DNA of 64,000 nucleotides, from contig NC_064839.1 of assembly GCF_024166365.1 (NCBI RefSeq), forward strand, positions 33,988,378 through 34,052,377, written 5' to 3'. Shown piece by piece: positions 35,701 through 47,812 of the stretch. The stretch's first letter is position 1; each line of letters begins with the position of its first letter. Under the pieces are notes generated by a model. That model ran no database searches, was not told the origin of the DNA, and saw only the letters and a program-made list of their open reading frames with translations. The position numbers were made by a program, and so were the translations under genes. This DNA is from Elephas maximus indicus (lineage: Eukaryota; Chordata; Mammalia; Proboscidea; Elephantidae).

Positions 35701-37872
35701 GGCTCTCGTGGACTTGCTCTGATTTTCTTCAGTTTCAGCTTGAACTTGCATATGAGCAATTGATGGTCTGTTCCACAGTCGGCCCCTGGTCTTTTTCTGA
35801 CTGATGATATTGAGCTTTTCCATCGTCTCTTTCCACAGATGTAGTCAATTTGATTTCTGTGTGTTCCGTCTGGCGAGGTCCATGTGTATAGTTGCCGTTT
35901 ATGTTGGTGAAAGAAGGTATTTGCAATGAAGAAGTCGTTGGTCTTGCAAAATTCTATCATTCGATCTCTGGCATTGTTTCTATCACCAAGGCCATATCTT
36001 CCTACTACTGATCCTTCTTCTTTGTTTCCAACTTTTGCATTCCAGTTGCCAGTAATTATCAATGCATCTTGATTGTATTTTCGATCAATTTCAGACTGTA
36101 GCAGCTGATAAAAATCTTCTATATCTTCATCTTTGGCCCTAGTGGTTGGTGCGTAAATTTGAATAATAGTCGTATTAACTGGTCTTCCTTGTAGGCGTAT
36201 GGATATTATCCTATCACTGACAGCTTTTTTTTTTTTTTTCTGACAGCGTCGTACTTCAGGATAGCTCTTGAAACGTTCATTTTGACGATGAATGCAACAC
36301 CATTCCTCTTCAAGTTGTCATTCCCAGCATAGTAGACTATATGATTGTCTGATTCAAAATGGCCAATACCAGTCCATTTCAGCTCACTAATGCCTAGGAT
36401 ATTGATGTTTATGTGTTCCATTTCATTTCTGACGATTTCCAGTTTTCCTAGATTCATACTTCGTACATTCCACATTCCGATTATTAATGGATGTCTGCAG
36501 CTGTTTCTTCTCATTTTGAGTTGTGCCACATCAGCAAATGAAGGTCCCGAAAGCTTTACTCCATCCATGTCATTAAGGTAGACTCTACTTTGAGGAGGCA
36601 GCTCTTCCCCAGTCATCTTTTGAGTGCCTTCCAACCTGGGGGGCTCATCTTCCAGCAGTGTATCAGACAATGTTCCGCTGCTATTCATAAGGTTTTCACT
36701 GGCTAATGCTTTTCAGAAGTAGACTGCCAGGTCCTTCTTCCTAGTCTGTCTTAGTCTGGAAGCTCAGCTGAAACCTGTCCTCCGTGGGTGACCCTGCTGG
36801 TATCTGAATACCAGTGGCATAGCTTCCAGCATCACAGCAACACACAAGCCCCCACAGTACGACAAACTGACAGACACGTGGGGGCTCTTATTTCTCTAGG
36901 ATACATTCCAAGGAGTGGGGTTGCTGGATCATATGATACTTCTATTTCTAGCTTTTTAAGGAAGCAACAAATCAATTTCCAAAGTGGTTGTAAAATTTTA
37001 CATTCCCACCAGCAGTGTGTAAGTGTTCCACTCTCTCCACAACCTCTTCAGCATTTATTATTTTGTGCTTTTTGGATTAATGCCAGCCTTGTTGGAGTGA
37101 GATGGTATCTCATTGTAGTTTTGATTTGCATTTCTCTATTGGCTAATGATCGTGAGCATTTCGTCATGTACCTGTTAGCTACCTGAATGTCTTCTTTGGT
37201 GAAGTGCCTGTTCACATCCTTTGCCCATTTTTTAATTGGGTTATTTGTCTTTTCGTGTTGAGGTTTTGCAGTATATTATATATTTTTTTTATAGACTTTA
37301 GAGATCAGATGCTGATTGGATTTGTCATAGCCATTTTTTTTTTTCCCAGTCTGTAGGTTGTCTTTTGACTCTTTTGGTGAAGTCTTTGGATGAGCATAAA
37401 TGTTTGATTTTTAGGAGTTCCCAATTATCTTGTTTCTCTTCTGGTGTTTGTGCATTGTTAGTAATGTTTTGTATACTGTTTATGCCTTGTATTGGGGCTC
37501 CTAGCATTGTCTCTATTTTTTCTTCCATCCTCATTATCTTTTTAGATTTTATATTTAGGTCTTTGATCCATTTTGAGTTAGTTTTTGTGCATGGCGTGAG
37601 GTATGGGTCTTGTTTCATTTTTTTGCAGATGGATATCCAGTTATGCCAGCACCATTTGTTAAAGAGGCTGTGTTTTCCCTATTTAACAGACTTTAGGCCT
37701 TTGTCAAATATCAGCTGCTCATAGGTGGGTGAGTTTATGTCTGGATTCTCAATTCTGTTCCATTGGTCTATGTATCTGTTCTTGTACCAGTACCAGGCTG
37801 TTTTGACTACTGTGGCAGTATAACAGTTTCCAAAATCAGGTAGTATGAGGTCTTCCCCTTTGTTCTTCTTTT
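32758..37872 (-). repeat. L1 LINE (minus) split by a full-length RTE
   Basis: 3' UTR at 32,758-33,635, then ORF2 end at 36,888-37,872 (minus frame 37,618-37,325: KQDPYLTPCTKTNSKWIKD). The text across the gap reads on continuously, so the RTE at 33,636-36,887 was inserted into this L1. Coding frames are partly open but broken at several places. Confidence 0.85.
33636..36887 (-). mobile_element. RTE (BovB/RTE1-like) retrotransposon, near full length
   Basis: About 3.25 kb. From the 5' end at 36,887: endonuclease N-terminus (36,688-36,206, with GMWNVRSMN and ISELKWTG), then a 349-codon open frame (36,062-35,013) with GNWNAKVG, RNQIDYI and GTDHQLL, the later endonuclease motifs, followed by linker and RT start. 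RT continues at 34,961-34,776, 34,690-34,481 (RQGCILSPHLFNLY) and 34,450-33,980, where the catalytic box reads NADD instead of YADD. The 3' end is GTTGTTGTTGTTAGG-like at 33,636. Inserted in an L1. Frames are broken about five times, so inactive, yet it is the best preserved copy here. Confidence 0.9.
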
Positions 37873-37874
37873 TC

Positions 37875-37998
37875 AGTTCTAGACTGTAATCTTTATGGAA
37901 GTAGATCTCCAGGTCTTTCTCCCTTGGATCTACTGGGTGGATTTCAACCACCAACCTTTCTGCTAGCGCTAAACTGTTGCGCCACCAGGGCTCCTTAG
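37875..37998 (-). repeat. AfroSINE fragment, minus strand
   Basis: GACTGTAATCTTTATGGAAG to TGTTGCGCCACCAGGGCTCC; the tail part is missing. Confidence 0.8.
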
Positions 37999-39362
37999 AA
38001 GAGCCATATATTGTCTTTACGTGGAAACTTAGCAAGGAAACAAAGGCAATTTTGTGTCCTTATGGAGTCCAGAGGTTGGGGGCTTGGAAGCTCTGCAAAC
38101 ACCCTGGGTGAGTCCCTGAGCGGGGAGGGGCATAGACCCTAGTTTAATGGGAAACACTGAAGTCAAGGGAAAGCCCAACAACCTCACTGTGTCTTATGAT
38201 ACAACAAATCTGAGGCTTTCATAAGAAAATCAGGGCCAAGAGGGGGTGAGGATGAAAGACACTGTCACCTGCTACCCTCATGTTTCCCACAAGCATTCCC
38301 AGCAGAGGAGGGACTCCTTGGTGTAAATGAGTCATTGGCTTTATAAGCCAAGAGAGAGAGAAAGCAGATTCCAGGAAATAAGCAAGGCAGAATCCTGGAG
38401 AAAGTTCTCAGGTTTGGTGTGAAACTGTCTAGCTTTCTATGCTCTCGTGGGAACTCAGGGAGAAAGACAGCACTGAGAAAGGCTAGAGAAATAGTAAGGA
38501 ACCAGGCAGAGCTCAAGTTAGAGCCTGTGTCTTTGGAACAACTGACTGACATGGTGCTGACAGGGCATCTTCAGAGAGGGAGAAAATCTTCCAGTCTCAA
38601 AACCTGTGGTCATTCATAGTCTAACACATATGTATTGAGCATCCTTCAGGTTCTCCATGAGGCATCTTGGTCCCTGGCCCCACAGAATCACTGCATTGAA
38701 TAAGTCATCACACTTTTGATAAGTGACAAGGAAGAAGTTCAGGGGGTGTGAGTGAGCATGACAGGATGGCCTAGCCCACTGTGGGCATCCAGGAAGTTTC
38801 TTTGAGACTTAGAATAGAATTGTCCACCTACAAAGAAGACCAGGCCGAAATCCAAGCAGGAGCCTAGAACACAGCACACAGAGGTGATCTGAAGAACTGA
38901 AAAGAGAGCAGTTTTGGGAACAGAGGCACAAGGAGAAGTTAGAAATGGGGCTAGGGCCTGGTCATACAGGACCTTGTAAACCATGTTAAGAAGCTTGCAT
39001 CTGGGTAAAGAACAGTGTATAGAATATGACTCCTTTTATCTAAGAAAGGAGAAGATGGTGATAGCGAGGTAGGTAGGTAGATAGATGATAGATATTATTT
39101 CCACGTGAATTTTAAAAACAATTATTTGACTGTACATCCCTAGTGGGGTTTATCCTAAAGTAAAAAAAAAAGGAATAACTCCCAAAAAATCTTAAATTTT
39201 CAATAATAATATAGTCAGTAACCACATTGGTATTGTTAATTGTTAGATAAATCAAATAAGTGATTATGCTAATATCATTAGCAATCAAAATTTTTGTCAA
39301 AAGAGAAGGATACAAATATGAGAAGTAAAAGAAGTACAAAACAATGTAACATTTTATTTAAA
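37999..39362. other. Intergenic, mostly single copy
   Basis: No coding family and no repeat that I recognise, except a short GATA-type microsatellite at 39,067-39,095 (AGGTAGGTAGGTAGATAGATG). Confidence 0.4.
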
Positions 39363-39532
39363 CTACAACAACAACAACCTGTTGCCATCGAGTCAATTCC
39401 AACTCATAGTGACCCTATAGGACAGAGTAGAACTGCTTCATAGAGTTTCCAAGGAGCACCTGGTGGATTTGAACTGCTGACCTATTAGTTAGCAGCTGTA
39501 GCACTTAGCCACTATGCCACCAGAGTTTCCTT
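39363..39532 (-). repeat. AfroSINE, minus strand
   Basis: After ACAACAACAACAACC, GTTGCCATCGAGTCAATTCC to CACTATGCCACCAGAGTTTCC. Confidence 0.9.
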
Positions 39533-39561
39533 ATTTAAACTAGATATATCAACATAAATTT

Positions 39562-39796
39562 TTCATGGAGTGAATTGTGTCCCCCAAAAATATGTGTCAA
39601 TTTGGCTAGGCCATGATTCCCAGTAGTATGTAATTATACTCCATTTGGTGATACTATGTAACTGTCTTCCATTTTATATATTTTAAATCCTAAAACCTCT
39701 ATGAGGCAGGGTTAGTGTGTGGTATATCTTGAGTCACACCGCCTTACTCAAGTCATGACGTTACTCAAGTCACACCCTTGCTTGAGTCACACCTTG
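39562..39796 (+). mobile_element. MaLR LTR 5' part
   Basis: TCATGGAGTGAATTGTGTCCC to a point near 39,796, where a second copy starts (CACGGATTGAATTG). Its 3' half is lost. Confidence 0.75.
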
Positions 39797-40303
39797 TCAC
39801 GGATTGAATTGTGTCCCCCAAGAATATATGTATCAATTTAGCTAGGCCATGATTCCCATTACTGTCTCATTGTCCACCATTTTGTCATCCGATGTGATTT
39901 TCTTATACGTTGTAAATCCTACCTCTATGACGTTAATGAGATGGGTTGGGTGGCAGTTAGGTTAATGAGGCAGGACTCAATCTACAAGATTGGATTGTGT
40001 CTTAAGACAATGTCTTTTGATTTATAAAAGAGAGAAGCAAGCAGAGAGATAGGAGGACCTCATACCACCAAGAAAGCAGTGCTGGGAGCAAGGCACACCC
40101 TTTGGACCCAGAGTTCCTGCTCAGAGAAGCTCCTAGTTCAGGGGAAGATTGATGACAAGGACCTTCCTCCAGAGCTCACGGAGAAAGCCTTCCCCTGGAG
40201 CTGACGCCCTGATTTTGGACCTCTGTGAGAGTAAACTTTTGTTTATTAAAGCCATCCACTTGTGGTATTTCTATTACAGCAGCACTAGATGACTAAAGAC
40301 ACG
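39797..40303 (+). mobile_element. MaLR LTR, full length
   Basis: GTCACGGATTGAATTGTGTCC to AGCAGCACTAGATGACTAAAGACA. Confidence 0.8.
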
Positions 40304-40385
40304 TTTTCTCTTGATGTTTTTAGGTGCCTTCGAGTCAATTACAACTCACAGAGACCCGTGTACAACAGAATGAGACACTGCTGAG

Positions 40386-40594
40386 ATGCGCTCTGCTCCC
40401 GGCACTGCTTTCTTGGTGGTATGAGGTCCCCCTGGCTCTCTGCTTGCTTCTCTCTTTTATATATCAAAAGACATTGTCTTAAGACACAATCCAGTCTTGT
40501 AGATTGAGTCCTGCCTCATTAACATAACTGCCTCCTATTCCCACCTCATTAACATCATAGAGGTAGGATTTACAACATATAGGAAAATCCTTGG
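40386..40594 (-). mobile_element. MaLR LTR fragment, minus
   Basis: TGCGCTCTGCTCCCGGCACTG to ATAGGAAAATCC, an internal part of the LTR family seen at 31,655. Confidence 0.7.
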
Positions 40595-40855
40595 TCCTGT
40601 ACCACCTCACAATCTTTGCTGTGTTTGAACCCAATGTTGCAGCCACCATGTCAATCCACCTCATTGAGGGTCTTCCTCTTTTTTTACTGACCCTCTACTT
40701 TTACCAAGCGTCATGTCCTTCTCCAGGGATTGGCCACTCCTGATAACATGTCCAAAGTACATGAGATGAAGTCTCACCGTCCTTGTTTCTAAGTAGCATT
40801 CTGGCTATACACCTTCCAAGACATATTTGTTCTTTCTTTTGGCAGTCCATGATTG

Positions 40856-41336
40856 TCATGGACTGAATTATGTCCCCCCAAAAATGTATCACTTTGGCTG
40901 GGCCATGATTCCCAGTATTGTGTGATTTTCCTGTTTGTTATAAACCCTGCCTCTATGACGTTAATGAGGGAAGATGGGTGGCAACTGTGTTAGTGAGGCA
41001 GGACTCAATCTACAAGATTGGATTGTGTCTTGAGGCAATCTCTTGAGATATAAAAGAGAGAAGAGAGCAGGAAGACAGGAGGATGTCATATCACCAAGAA
41101 AGTAGTGCCAGAAGCAGAGTACGTTCTTTGGGCCTGGGTTCCTGCTTGGAGAAGCTCCTAGATCACGGGAAGATAGAGGATAAGGACCTTCCTCCAGAGC
41201 CGACAGAGAGAAAGCCTTCCCCTGGAGCTGACGCCCCGAATTTGGACTTTTAGCCTACTGTAAAAAAATAAATTGCTCTTTGTTAAAGCCATCCACTTGT
41301 GGTATTTCTGTTATAGCAGCACTAGGTGACTAAGAC
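40856..41336 (+). mobile_element. MaLR LTR, full length
   Basis: TGTCATGGACTGAATTATGTC to AGCAGCACTAGGTGACTAAGACA. Confidence 0.85.
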
Positions 41337-41680
41337 AACGGTATATTCAATATTCTTCGCTAACACCGTAATTCAAAGGCATCAATTCTTCTTTGGTCTT
41401 CCTTATTCCTTGTCCAACTTTTGCATGCATATAAGGTATGGAAAATACTGTGGCTTGAGTCCAGATCAGCCTTAGTCCTCAAAGTGACATCTTTGTTTTT
41501 TGACATTTAAAGAGGCTTTTTGCAGCAGATTTACTCAATGCAATGCATCGTTTTATTTCTTGACTGCTGCTTCCATGGACATTGATTGTGGACCTAAGGA
41601 AAACGAAATCCTTGACGACTTCAATCTTTTCTCCATTTATCATGATGTTGTTCCTTATTGGTCCAGTTGTGAGGATTACA

Positions 41681-41825
41681 AGAGACTAAGGGGAGAGAAG
41701 CAAGCAGAAGGAGGGGAAACTCACTAACACCAAGAAAGACGAGCCAGGAGCAGATCAGGTCCTTTGGACCCTGGGTCCCTAGGCTGAGAACCTCCTAGAC
41801 CCAGGGGAAAATTGATGCCAAGACA
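41681..41825 (+). mobile_element. MaLR LTR fragment
   Basis: AGAGACTAAGGGGAGAGAAGC to GGGAAAATTGATGCC matches the middle of the same LTR family. Confidence 0.6.
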
Positions 41826-44800
41826 CATGGAAATCTCCAAAGAACACCGGGCAGCACAGCATCTGAGCCAAGTGATGAACTTGACATCATGCTAGAAGGT
41901 CACCACTGTGGGTGACTGGCTGGGAGAGCCCAATTGCTAAGTGAACAGCCTAGGGTAATTTTGATGGTTTGGGTCCCTTCTCTTCTCCCATTTTGGGTTA
42001 TTTGTTCACTTAGCAAATTTTTTGTGGCATCTTGTAATTGCCAGGCAGCCTGTCTGACATTTTTTGATTATCTACAGAGCAATTCATCGCTGTTTACTGA
42101 GGCCCTGAACAATGAGTAGGGCCCAACCATGCAGCAGACAGAAGGCACACCAGGAGCAAAGGCCCAGAGATGGGACCCTGCAAAGAAGCCTCAGGGAAAA
42201 GCCAGGAGTCCCTTTGGGCTGCATTAGGGTGAGGGCACTGAGGCCTGAAGGCATGCTGGGCTGATCTTCAGATCTCAGGCTGATAGGGGCAGGATGAGCC
42301 CTGGAGAGATCAGTGGCCTGGGAAGCTGGGGCTGGGTGGGGGAGGTCACACCTCAGCACATTCTGTTCCATGTGACGTTGGAGATAATTAACCCGATGAC
42401 CCTAACAGATGCCAACCTCCCCTTCAGGAATCCAGGCCAGCACTCCCACTGCACAGCTCTGTGGGAGAAGGGAGTCTCATTAAGTCTTCTCTTTGGATGT
42501 ACTGACCTGGGCTCACCTGAGGCAGCCCCTACCAGCACCCTGGGCTCCCAAGAGCCCAGGTTGATGGCTGCCTTCCCCCCAAGATAGGAGTCCTTCAATT
42601 CCCTACTGGTTGAGATCTCTTGGGCCCTCGAAGATCCTGGCTGAGCTCACAATGGCATCTGGAGAGCCCTGGAGGGAAGGGTAAGAGGCTCAGTTCTCAT
42701 CCTGAGCTGGCCACTGGTTCACTGTGGCCTTGCTCCCTCTGAAACTCGAGGACTTTTGAGATCTGGGACCTCTGCATCTGGTATCGGTGTGTAGAGCCCT
42801 GGGCAGGAGCAGATGGCACCTGTTGGAAGGGGAGGCAGACAAGGGCTGTGATGGGGGAAACACAGGGCATTGTGAGGGCCAAGGGGCCCCTGACCCACGC
42901 TGGGGTCCAGGGAAGGTGTCACAAAGGAAGTGATGTCTGAGCTAAGAGAGACCTAAACAGTGTGCCAGAATTAGCCAAATGAAGAGAAGAGGAAAAGGGG
43001 AAAGGGGTCAGATGGGGCACCCAGTGCAAGATGTGGAGACATAGGAAAGCAAGGTGTATTCAGGGAACACAAAGAAGTTCAGTCTGGTTGGAGGTTGGAG
43101 CTCTTGAGGAAGAATTGGCCAGAGATGAGGGGCCAGTGAGGGAAGGGGAGGGATGGGGTCTGATGTGCAGAAGTCATCTGGCTGCCCTGTGGAGAATGGA
43201 CCAGGTGAGGTGAAACAAAGGAGACTAAGACTCCAAGCATGAGACGCAGGTAGTACCCTGGCCGGGGGGTTGGGGGAGAGGCCCAAGGAGGAGGGGGCAG
43301 ACACTGTGGCTGACAGATACTGGGGAAAACAGCTGGTGGACTGAGATGAGGACCCAGGAGGAGGAGCATTTCCGAGGAGAGGAGATGGAGCCAACTTTAC
43401 ACAACGTGTTCTAGGTGCCTGAGGGCCATTAAAGTGGGGAAAATAGAGTTGAGGGGTGAGACTCCAGGCATCACTTGCATGGGCACCAAAATCAAGGCTC
43501 TGAATGGGGTCCAGATGGTCTGGGAAGAAGTTTCAAGAATGAGAGAAAGGGGGCCCAGCACCCTGAGGACCCCACAGAGGGGTATAAAGAGGGATACCTG
43601 GAGAAGCAGCTGGAATCGAGGAGCAGGGGTCACAGAAGCCAGTAGGAGAGTTTCAAAAGAAGGGGAGGGTCATCCATGTCCAATATATCTGGACCAGGCC
43701 GGAGTACCAGAGGACTGAGAAGTGGAGAATGAGGGAGCATTGGGATGTGGAGGAGGGTTCAATGGCGGTGGGGGTGTTTCCAGGTCCAGGGTCTGCGACC
43801 AGGTCTGAGTGTGAGCCAGGCTGTTGCATAGGGCTGAACAGGTTGTGGACTGCACATCTCCAGTGACTATTCATTCAGGGAAACACGACTTGTGTGTCAT
43901 GGGGCACCCCCTGGAGTTTTGTGAAGCTTGCTACTGTAATGTGGACAATTACCACACGGTGGCGCCAAAGACCAACTCCGTGTTTCTTGGGTTTTGATGG
44001 AGCAGAGCAGGGGTCACTCTGAGGACCCTTGACCTTAGTTCGTCGTCAGCTGAGAAGGGATTACTAGGTGCCCAATGGCCAGGAGCACTCCTACCACAAC
44101 CTCCTCCGAGCCTCTGTAATAGTTCTCTGGCGGCAGCCTCACGGAAATAAACCAAGCACCATACGGGGCAGACTTTGGCAGGGGGCCCGGCTTGAAGAGG
44201 TCCCAGAGGAGCAGCAGCTCATCCCATGACCTGAGGGAGGCAGGGACATCCCTCCCACTTGGCCCCTAGGAGAAGAGAGTCAGGAAGGAAGGAAGGACGC
44301 CTGGCCCAGCCCGCAGCACAGAGTCACCCCACCCCTTACCCATGCCAGCCAGCCAGCCCGGCCCTTCTCACAGCTCCCCCTGGAGGCCGAAGCTGGACCA
44401 GCGGAGACAGTGCAGAAACACAGCCAGGCCTCCTGGCAGAGTCCCCAGGGAAGCCACCTGTGCAGCCTGGCGGCCCTGGATTACAAACTCACACATACCT
44501 GGTGACAGGGGCCGTCCTGGAGATATCCAAAAAAGTGATAGTCCTGTTGTTTTTTAAAACAATGACATGCTCATTGCAGACCATTTTCTGTATAACTAAA
44601 TACAAAGAAGAAAATAAAACCAGGTCAAAGTGCAACGCCCAGAGATGACCATATCTTCACTGCTGGCGCAGAGCTGTGCCTGTTAACAGCTCTCAGGGCC
44701 AGTGAATGCAGGTGTGAACAGAGGAAACTCCTGTTACCCAGGCCATTCTGGTGTTTTCTCCCATTCACGGTATTTATGTGTTGAGAACCGTTTCATATTC

Positions 44801-44859
44801 AGAGGTATAAAATCTTCACACCCTTCTGATCTGACCCTGTCCACCTCTCAGCCTTATCT
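41826..44859. other. Intergenic, mostly single copy
   Basis: No coding gene recognised on either strand. Minus-strand frames at 43,008-43,394 and 42,084-42,371 are proline- and serine-rich with no domain, and plus-strand frames are likewise featureless. GC content rises compared with the left half. There may be old L2 debris around 42,900-43,000. Confidence 0.45.
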
Positions 44860-45560
44860 TCTAACCCCTCTATTCCAGCCTACACTGACTCAAACAGCAA
44901 GCTCATTCTCACCTCCCAAACTTTGACCTTACTGTTCCCTCTGCCTGGAATACTCTCAACTCCAATGTCACTTTCCCTCAAAGAGACTTTCCCTAACCAC
45001 CCTGACTAAAGCAGCCCTCTCAACCCCATCACTCCAAATCACATCATCTGGCTTGCTTTCTTCACAGCTCTTATCTCTCTCTGAAATCATCTTATATGTT
45101 AACTGTTTCTCATCTGTCTCCTTTACCTAGAGTGTAAACTCCTTGAGAGCAGGGACCCACCTGTCTGCTCTGCCATTGTGTCACCAGCACCATGTCCAAG
45201 GAGCTACAGGCAGCTTGGGGTAGTGGGAGCCAGAGCAGCAAAAGCCAGTGGGTAATAAGGAGGTGAGGTCCTCTTGGGCCAGATCTCCTAGGGCTTGGAG
45301 GCCCCACCACAGAATCTGGCCTTATCCTGAGGTTATTGGAAACCACTGAAGCCTCTTGAGCAGGGGAACAACATGATCTGATTTATGGTTTAAAAGATCA
45401 CTTGAATTGTTGGCTGGATAACAACTGTAGGGGGCAAGGGTAGAGGCAGGAAGACCAGAAAAGATGATGGACCAGACCCAGGTGTGGGCTGTATGATGGA
45501 GAGACGCGACCAGACACAGGATGGAGTGGTTGAATGACTGTGAAGGGTGAGGGAATCATC
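44860..45560 (+). repeat. Old L2 LINE fragments
   Basis: CTCTGCCTGGAATACTCTC, TAGAGTGTAAACTCCTTGAG and AGAGCAGGGACCCACCTGTC are typical of L2 3' ends. The following stretch to about 45,560 reads like more L2 sequence (GAGCAGGGGAACAACATGATC). Confidence 0.65.
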
Positions 45561-45889
45561 CAGCAGAAGGAGGAATTTTCTGGAAATGGATTACCAGAAT
45601 TCCACACAGAGAAAGAGTATCCAGAACAGTACAATACCCTGGTAAGTCTCCCCACAATCAGTGCTGTCTTATCAGAGCCCTTAGAGCTATGGCATAGGAA
45701 CACCTCTATGCCACTGACATCCCAGAGGCCAGCATGCTGCCCAGCCCTAACTGCTCAGTGGGTGTTTGTTAAATGAATTAACAAATGACAGAGTGCTGGT
45801 AGTGGGGGGCATGGAAGTAAATAAATGAATACAAAAGATGTTAAGGAGGTAGAATCAGTAGAACTAAGAGGCTGAACTAACATGAGGGA

Positions 45890-46330
45890 AGTCATTCATT
45901 CATTCAATCACTCACTCATTCAACAAATATTTACTGAACTCCCACTATCTGCAAGGGACGTCAGTGGTGAAAAATATGTCCATGGTCCCTATCCCTACAG
46001 AGCTTAGAGACCCACAGTGAGACAGGTTTAGGCACATGAGCACACATGGGCATGCACGCAGCCTGGTTGTGGTGATCAGCATGAAGAGAGCTGACAGGAT
46101 GCTGGAACAGAATAACAACAGAGAGGTAGCTGTCTTCAGAGAAGGTGGCCAGAGAATGCCTTGCTGAGGAGGTGACTTTTAGGGTGAGACCGGGCAGAGA
46201 TGGGCAGAGCCAATTTGTGCTGTCTTTGAGAGCTCCAGAGGGAGCTGGCCTCTGGCTCAGGTAGATGCCTGGGTGGATGATGGTGTTTGCTGAGATGAGG
46301 AGAAAGGGGGAAGAGTACATCTGGGGAAGG
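45890..46330 (+). repeat. Old L2 LINE fragments
   Basis: ATTCATTCAACAAATATTTACTG analogues at 45,895-45,945 followed by AAGGTGGCCAGAGAATGCC and GAGGTGACTTTTAGGGTGAG, matching L2 consensus text. Confidence 0.6.
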
Positions 46331-47290
46331 AATGAGGCCTGAGTGAGATCTAGGCCTGGTTTGTCACCCAGGGAGAGTATTGGGGGCTCTGGGCACACAG
46401 GAAGGCTTAGGAGTGGTCAGCAGTGGATGGATGGGAGCCCTGAGGCTGGATGAGACTGCAGAGAGAGGAGATAAAGAGAAGGATCCAGGTGCTGGAAGCA
46501 AGCCCCAGGTTTAAGAATTAGAGAAAGAGGTGCTGCAAAGGAAGGCAAACAGGATGTGCTGGAGAGGAGGGAGCACTGGGAGAGGTGAAAGTGTTTCTGG
46601 TAAGGGCATACGAGGGAGGGGACAGTGGTGCCCTTTAAGGCCTCTGCCTACCCATTTCAGGGTTATCAGGCAGATATTCAGGGACCTCATAAAACCCCTC
46701 AAACTACCCCATGTGTTTCTGCTTTAAAGATGAGGGGCTACAGGAGAGCAGGGGCTGAAGAAGTCTCAAGGGTGGGGCTCAGAGACTCCAGGATTGAGTA
46801 GAGGCCAATGGTGTCTTATTGGTGGGGGGTCAGAGCAACAGACCACGCCCTTGGACCTCATTGTGGTATCAGCTCTCAACACCTCCTCAACCCACTCCAG
46901 GGGAGTGCCAGCATTCCAGCCCCATCACTGGGAAAGACTGGGCTTTGGCCCCTGGGGAGCGAATGCCCAACCCCATGACCAATGCGTGACCCAGGCCAGG
47001 GTACCCAGACCCTGATGGGTACCCCACCAATGCCCCAACAACTCCCCAGAGGCCAGTGCCCAATGAACGGTGAATGCTGGCCTGGCCATGAGCCGAGACT
47101 TTACTGCCAGTTTTTAGGAAAAGCAGTCTGTCCCCATAGCAGGGGAAACTGAGGCTGGCAGAGAAGGCAAGGCTGAGGTCAGCTCTAGCTTCAGAAGGCC
47201 TCTGATGCCTACGCTTCAGGACTCACTGTTCCCTTAAAAACTGGCCCTCACCTCTTCCCCCCAACCAACCCACCCAACTCAGCAGTGGCC
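46331..47290. other. Intergenic, upstream of the RIPOR1 distal CpG island
   Basis: No gene recognised. Possible residual old repeats. The sequence becomes GC-rich towards 47,290. Confidence 0.4.
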
Positions 47291-47689
47291 GCTCCAGGAC
47301 TGGTTTCAAGCGGTCACAGGGCCCTTCCCCCCTCCCCGCCCCCGGAAAAAAAAAAAAAAAGTTTGTAGCGCTCCCGGGATGCGAGAAGAGGGCAGGCAGG
47401 GGAGGCTCCCCGGCGCTCCCCGTTTGAGGGTCTACGTAGGATATGACAGAACTGCTTCCGTGTGTAGTCCCTGAAAAGCCGCCCTATCCCAGCGAATCCC
47501 GAGCGCTGAGCACCCCCACCGCCCCCATCCCCCAGGCTACCTCCTCCCAGAAACCGGGGAGTTCCGCGGGCCACCTGCTGGCGCCGTTACCCAAGAAGGC
47601 GGAGCGAGCTGTGGGCGCCTCACGGGGTGCCAGAGCCGCTACAGCGCAGGGGGTGGGGCCCAGCAGGCCGGGGAGGAGCGGGGCCGCCC

Positions 47690-47812
47690 GGCAGTGAGGC
47701 GGAGGCAGGGTACAGCGCTGGTGGCGGCGACCGCGGCAGCTGAGGCGCGACCAGGCGGGGCAGCGCGGAGCGCACGGGGAGCGCGAGGTCCACATAGCCC
47801 AGCGCAGCCATG
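47690..47812 (+). other. RIPOR1: Candidate distal non-coding first exon of RIPOR1
   Basis: GCGCAGCCAT is followed by a good donor (GTGAGT at 47,813). The last two exon bases are AT, so joining to the next exon at 55,658 (GGAGCC) would make an ATG across the junction in a frame other than RIPOR1's. The 5' limit is a guess, and no transcript evidence is available here. Confidence 0.45.

Larger units (their letters stand above)
40309..41680 (-). mobile_element. RTE 3' fragment, minus, split by two MaLR LTRs
   Basis: Pieces at 40,309-40,385, 40,595-40,855 and 41,337-41,680 together match the RT C-terminal and 3' part of the RTE at 33,636. Between them lie a minus MaLR piece (40,386-40,594) and a plus LTR (40,856-41,336). 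The text picks up where it stopped on each side (AGTCCATGA then GGTATATTCAATATTCTTC). Confidence 0.75.

Noticed and set aside
43008..43394. 128-codon minus frame, Pro/Ser-rich
   Set aside because: No domain, no splice context, no start context of note; likely chance in GC-rich intergenic DNA.
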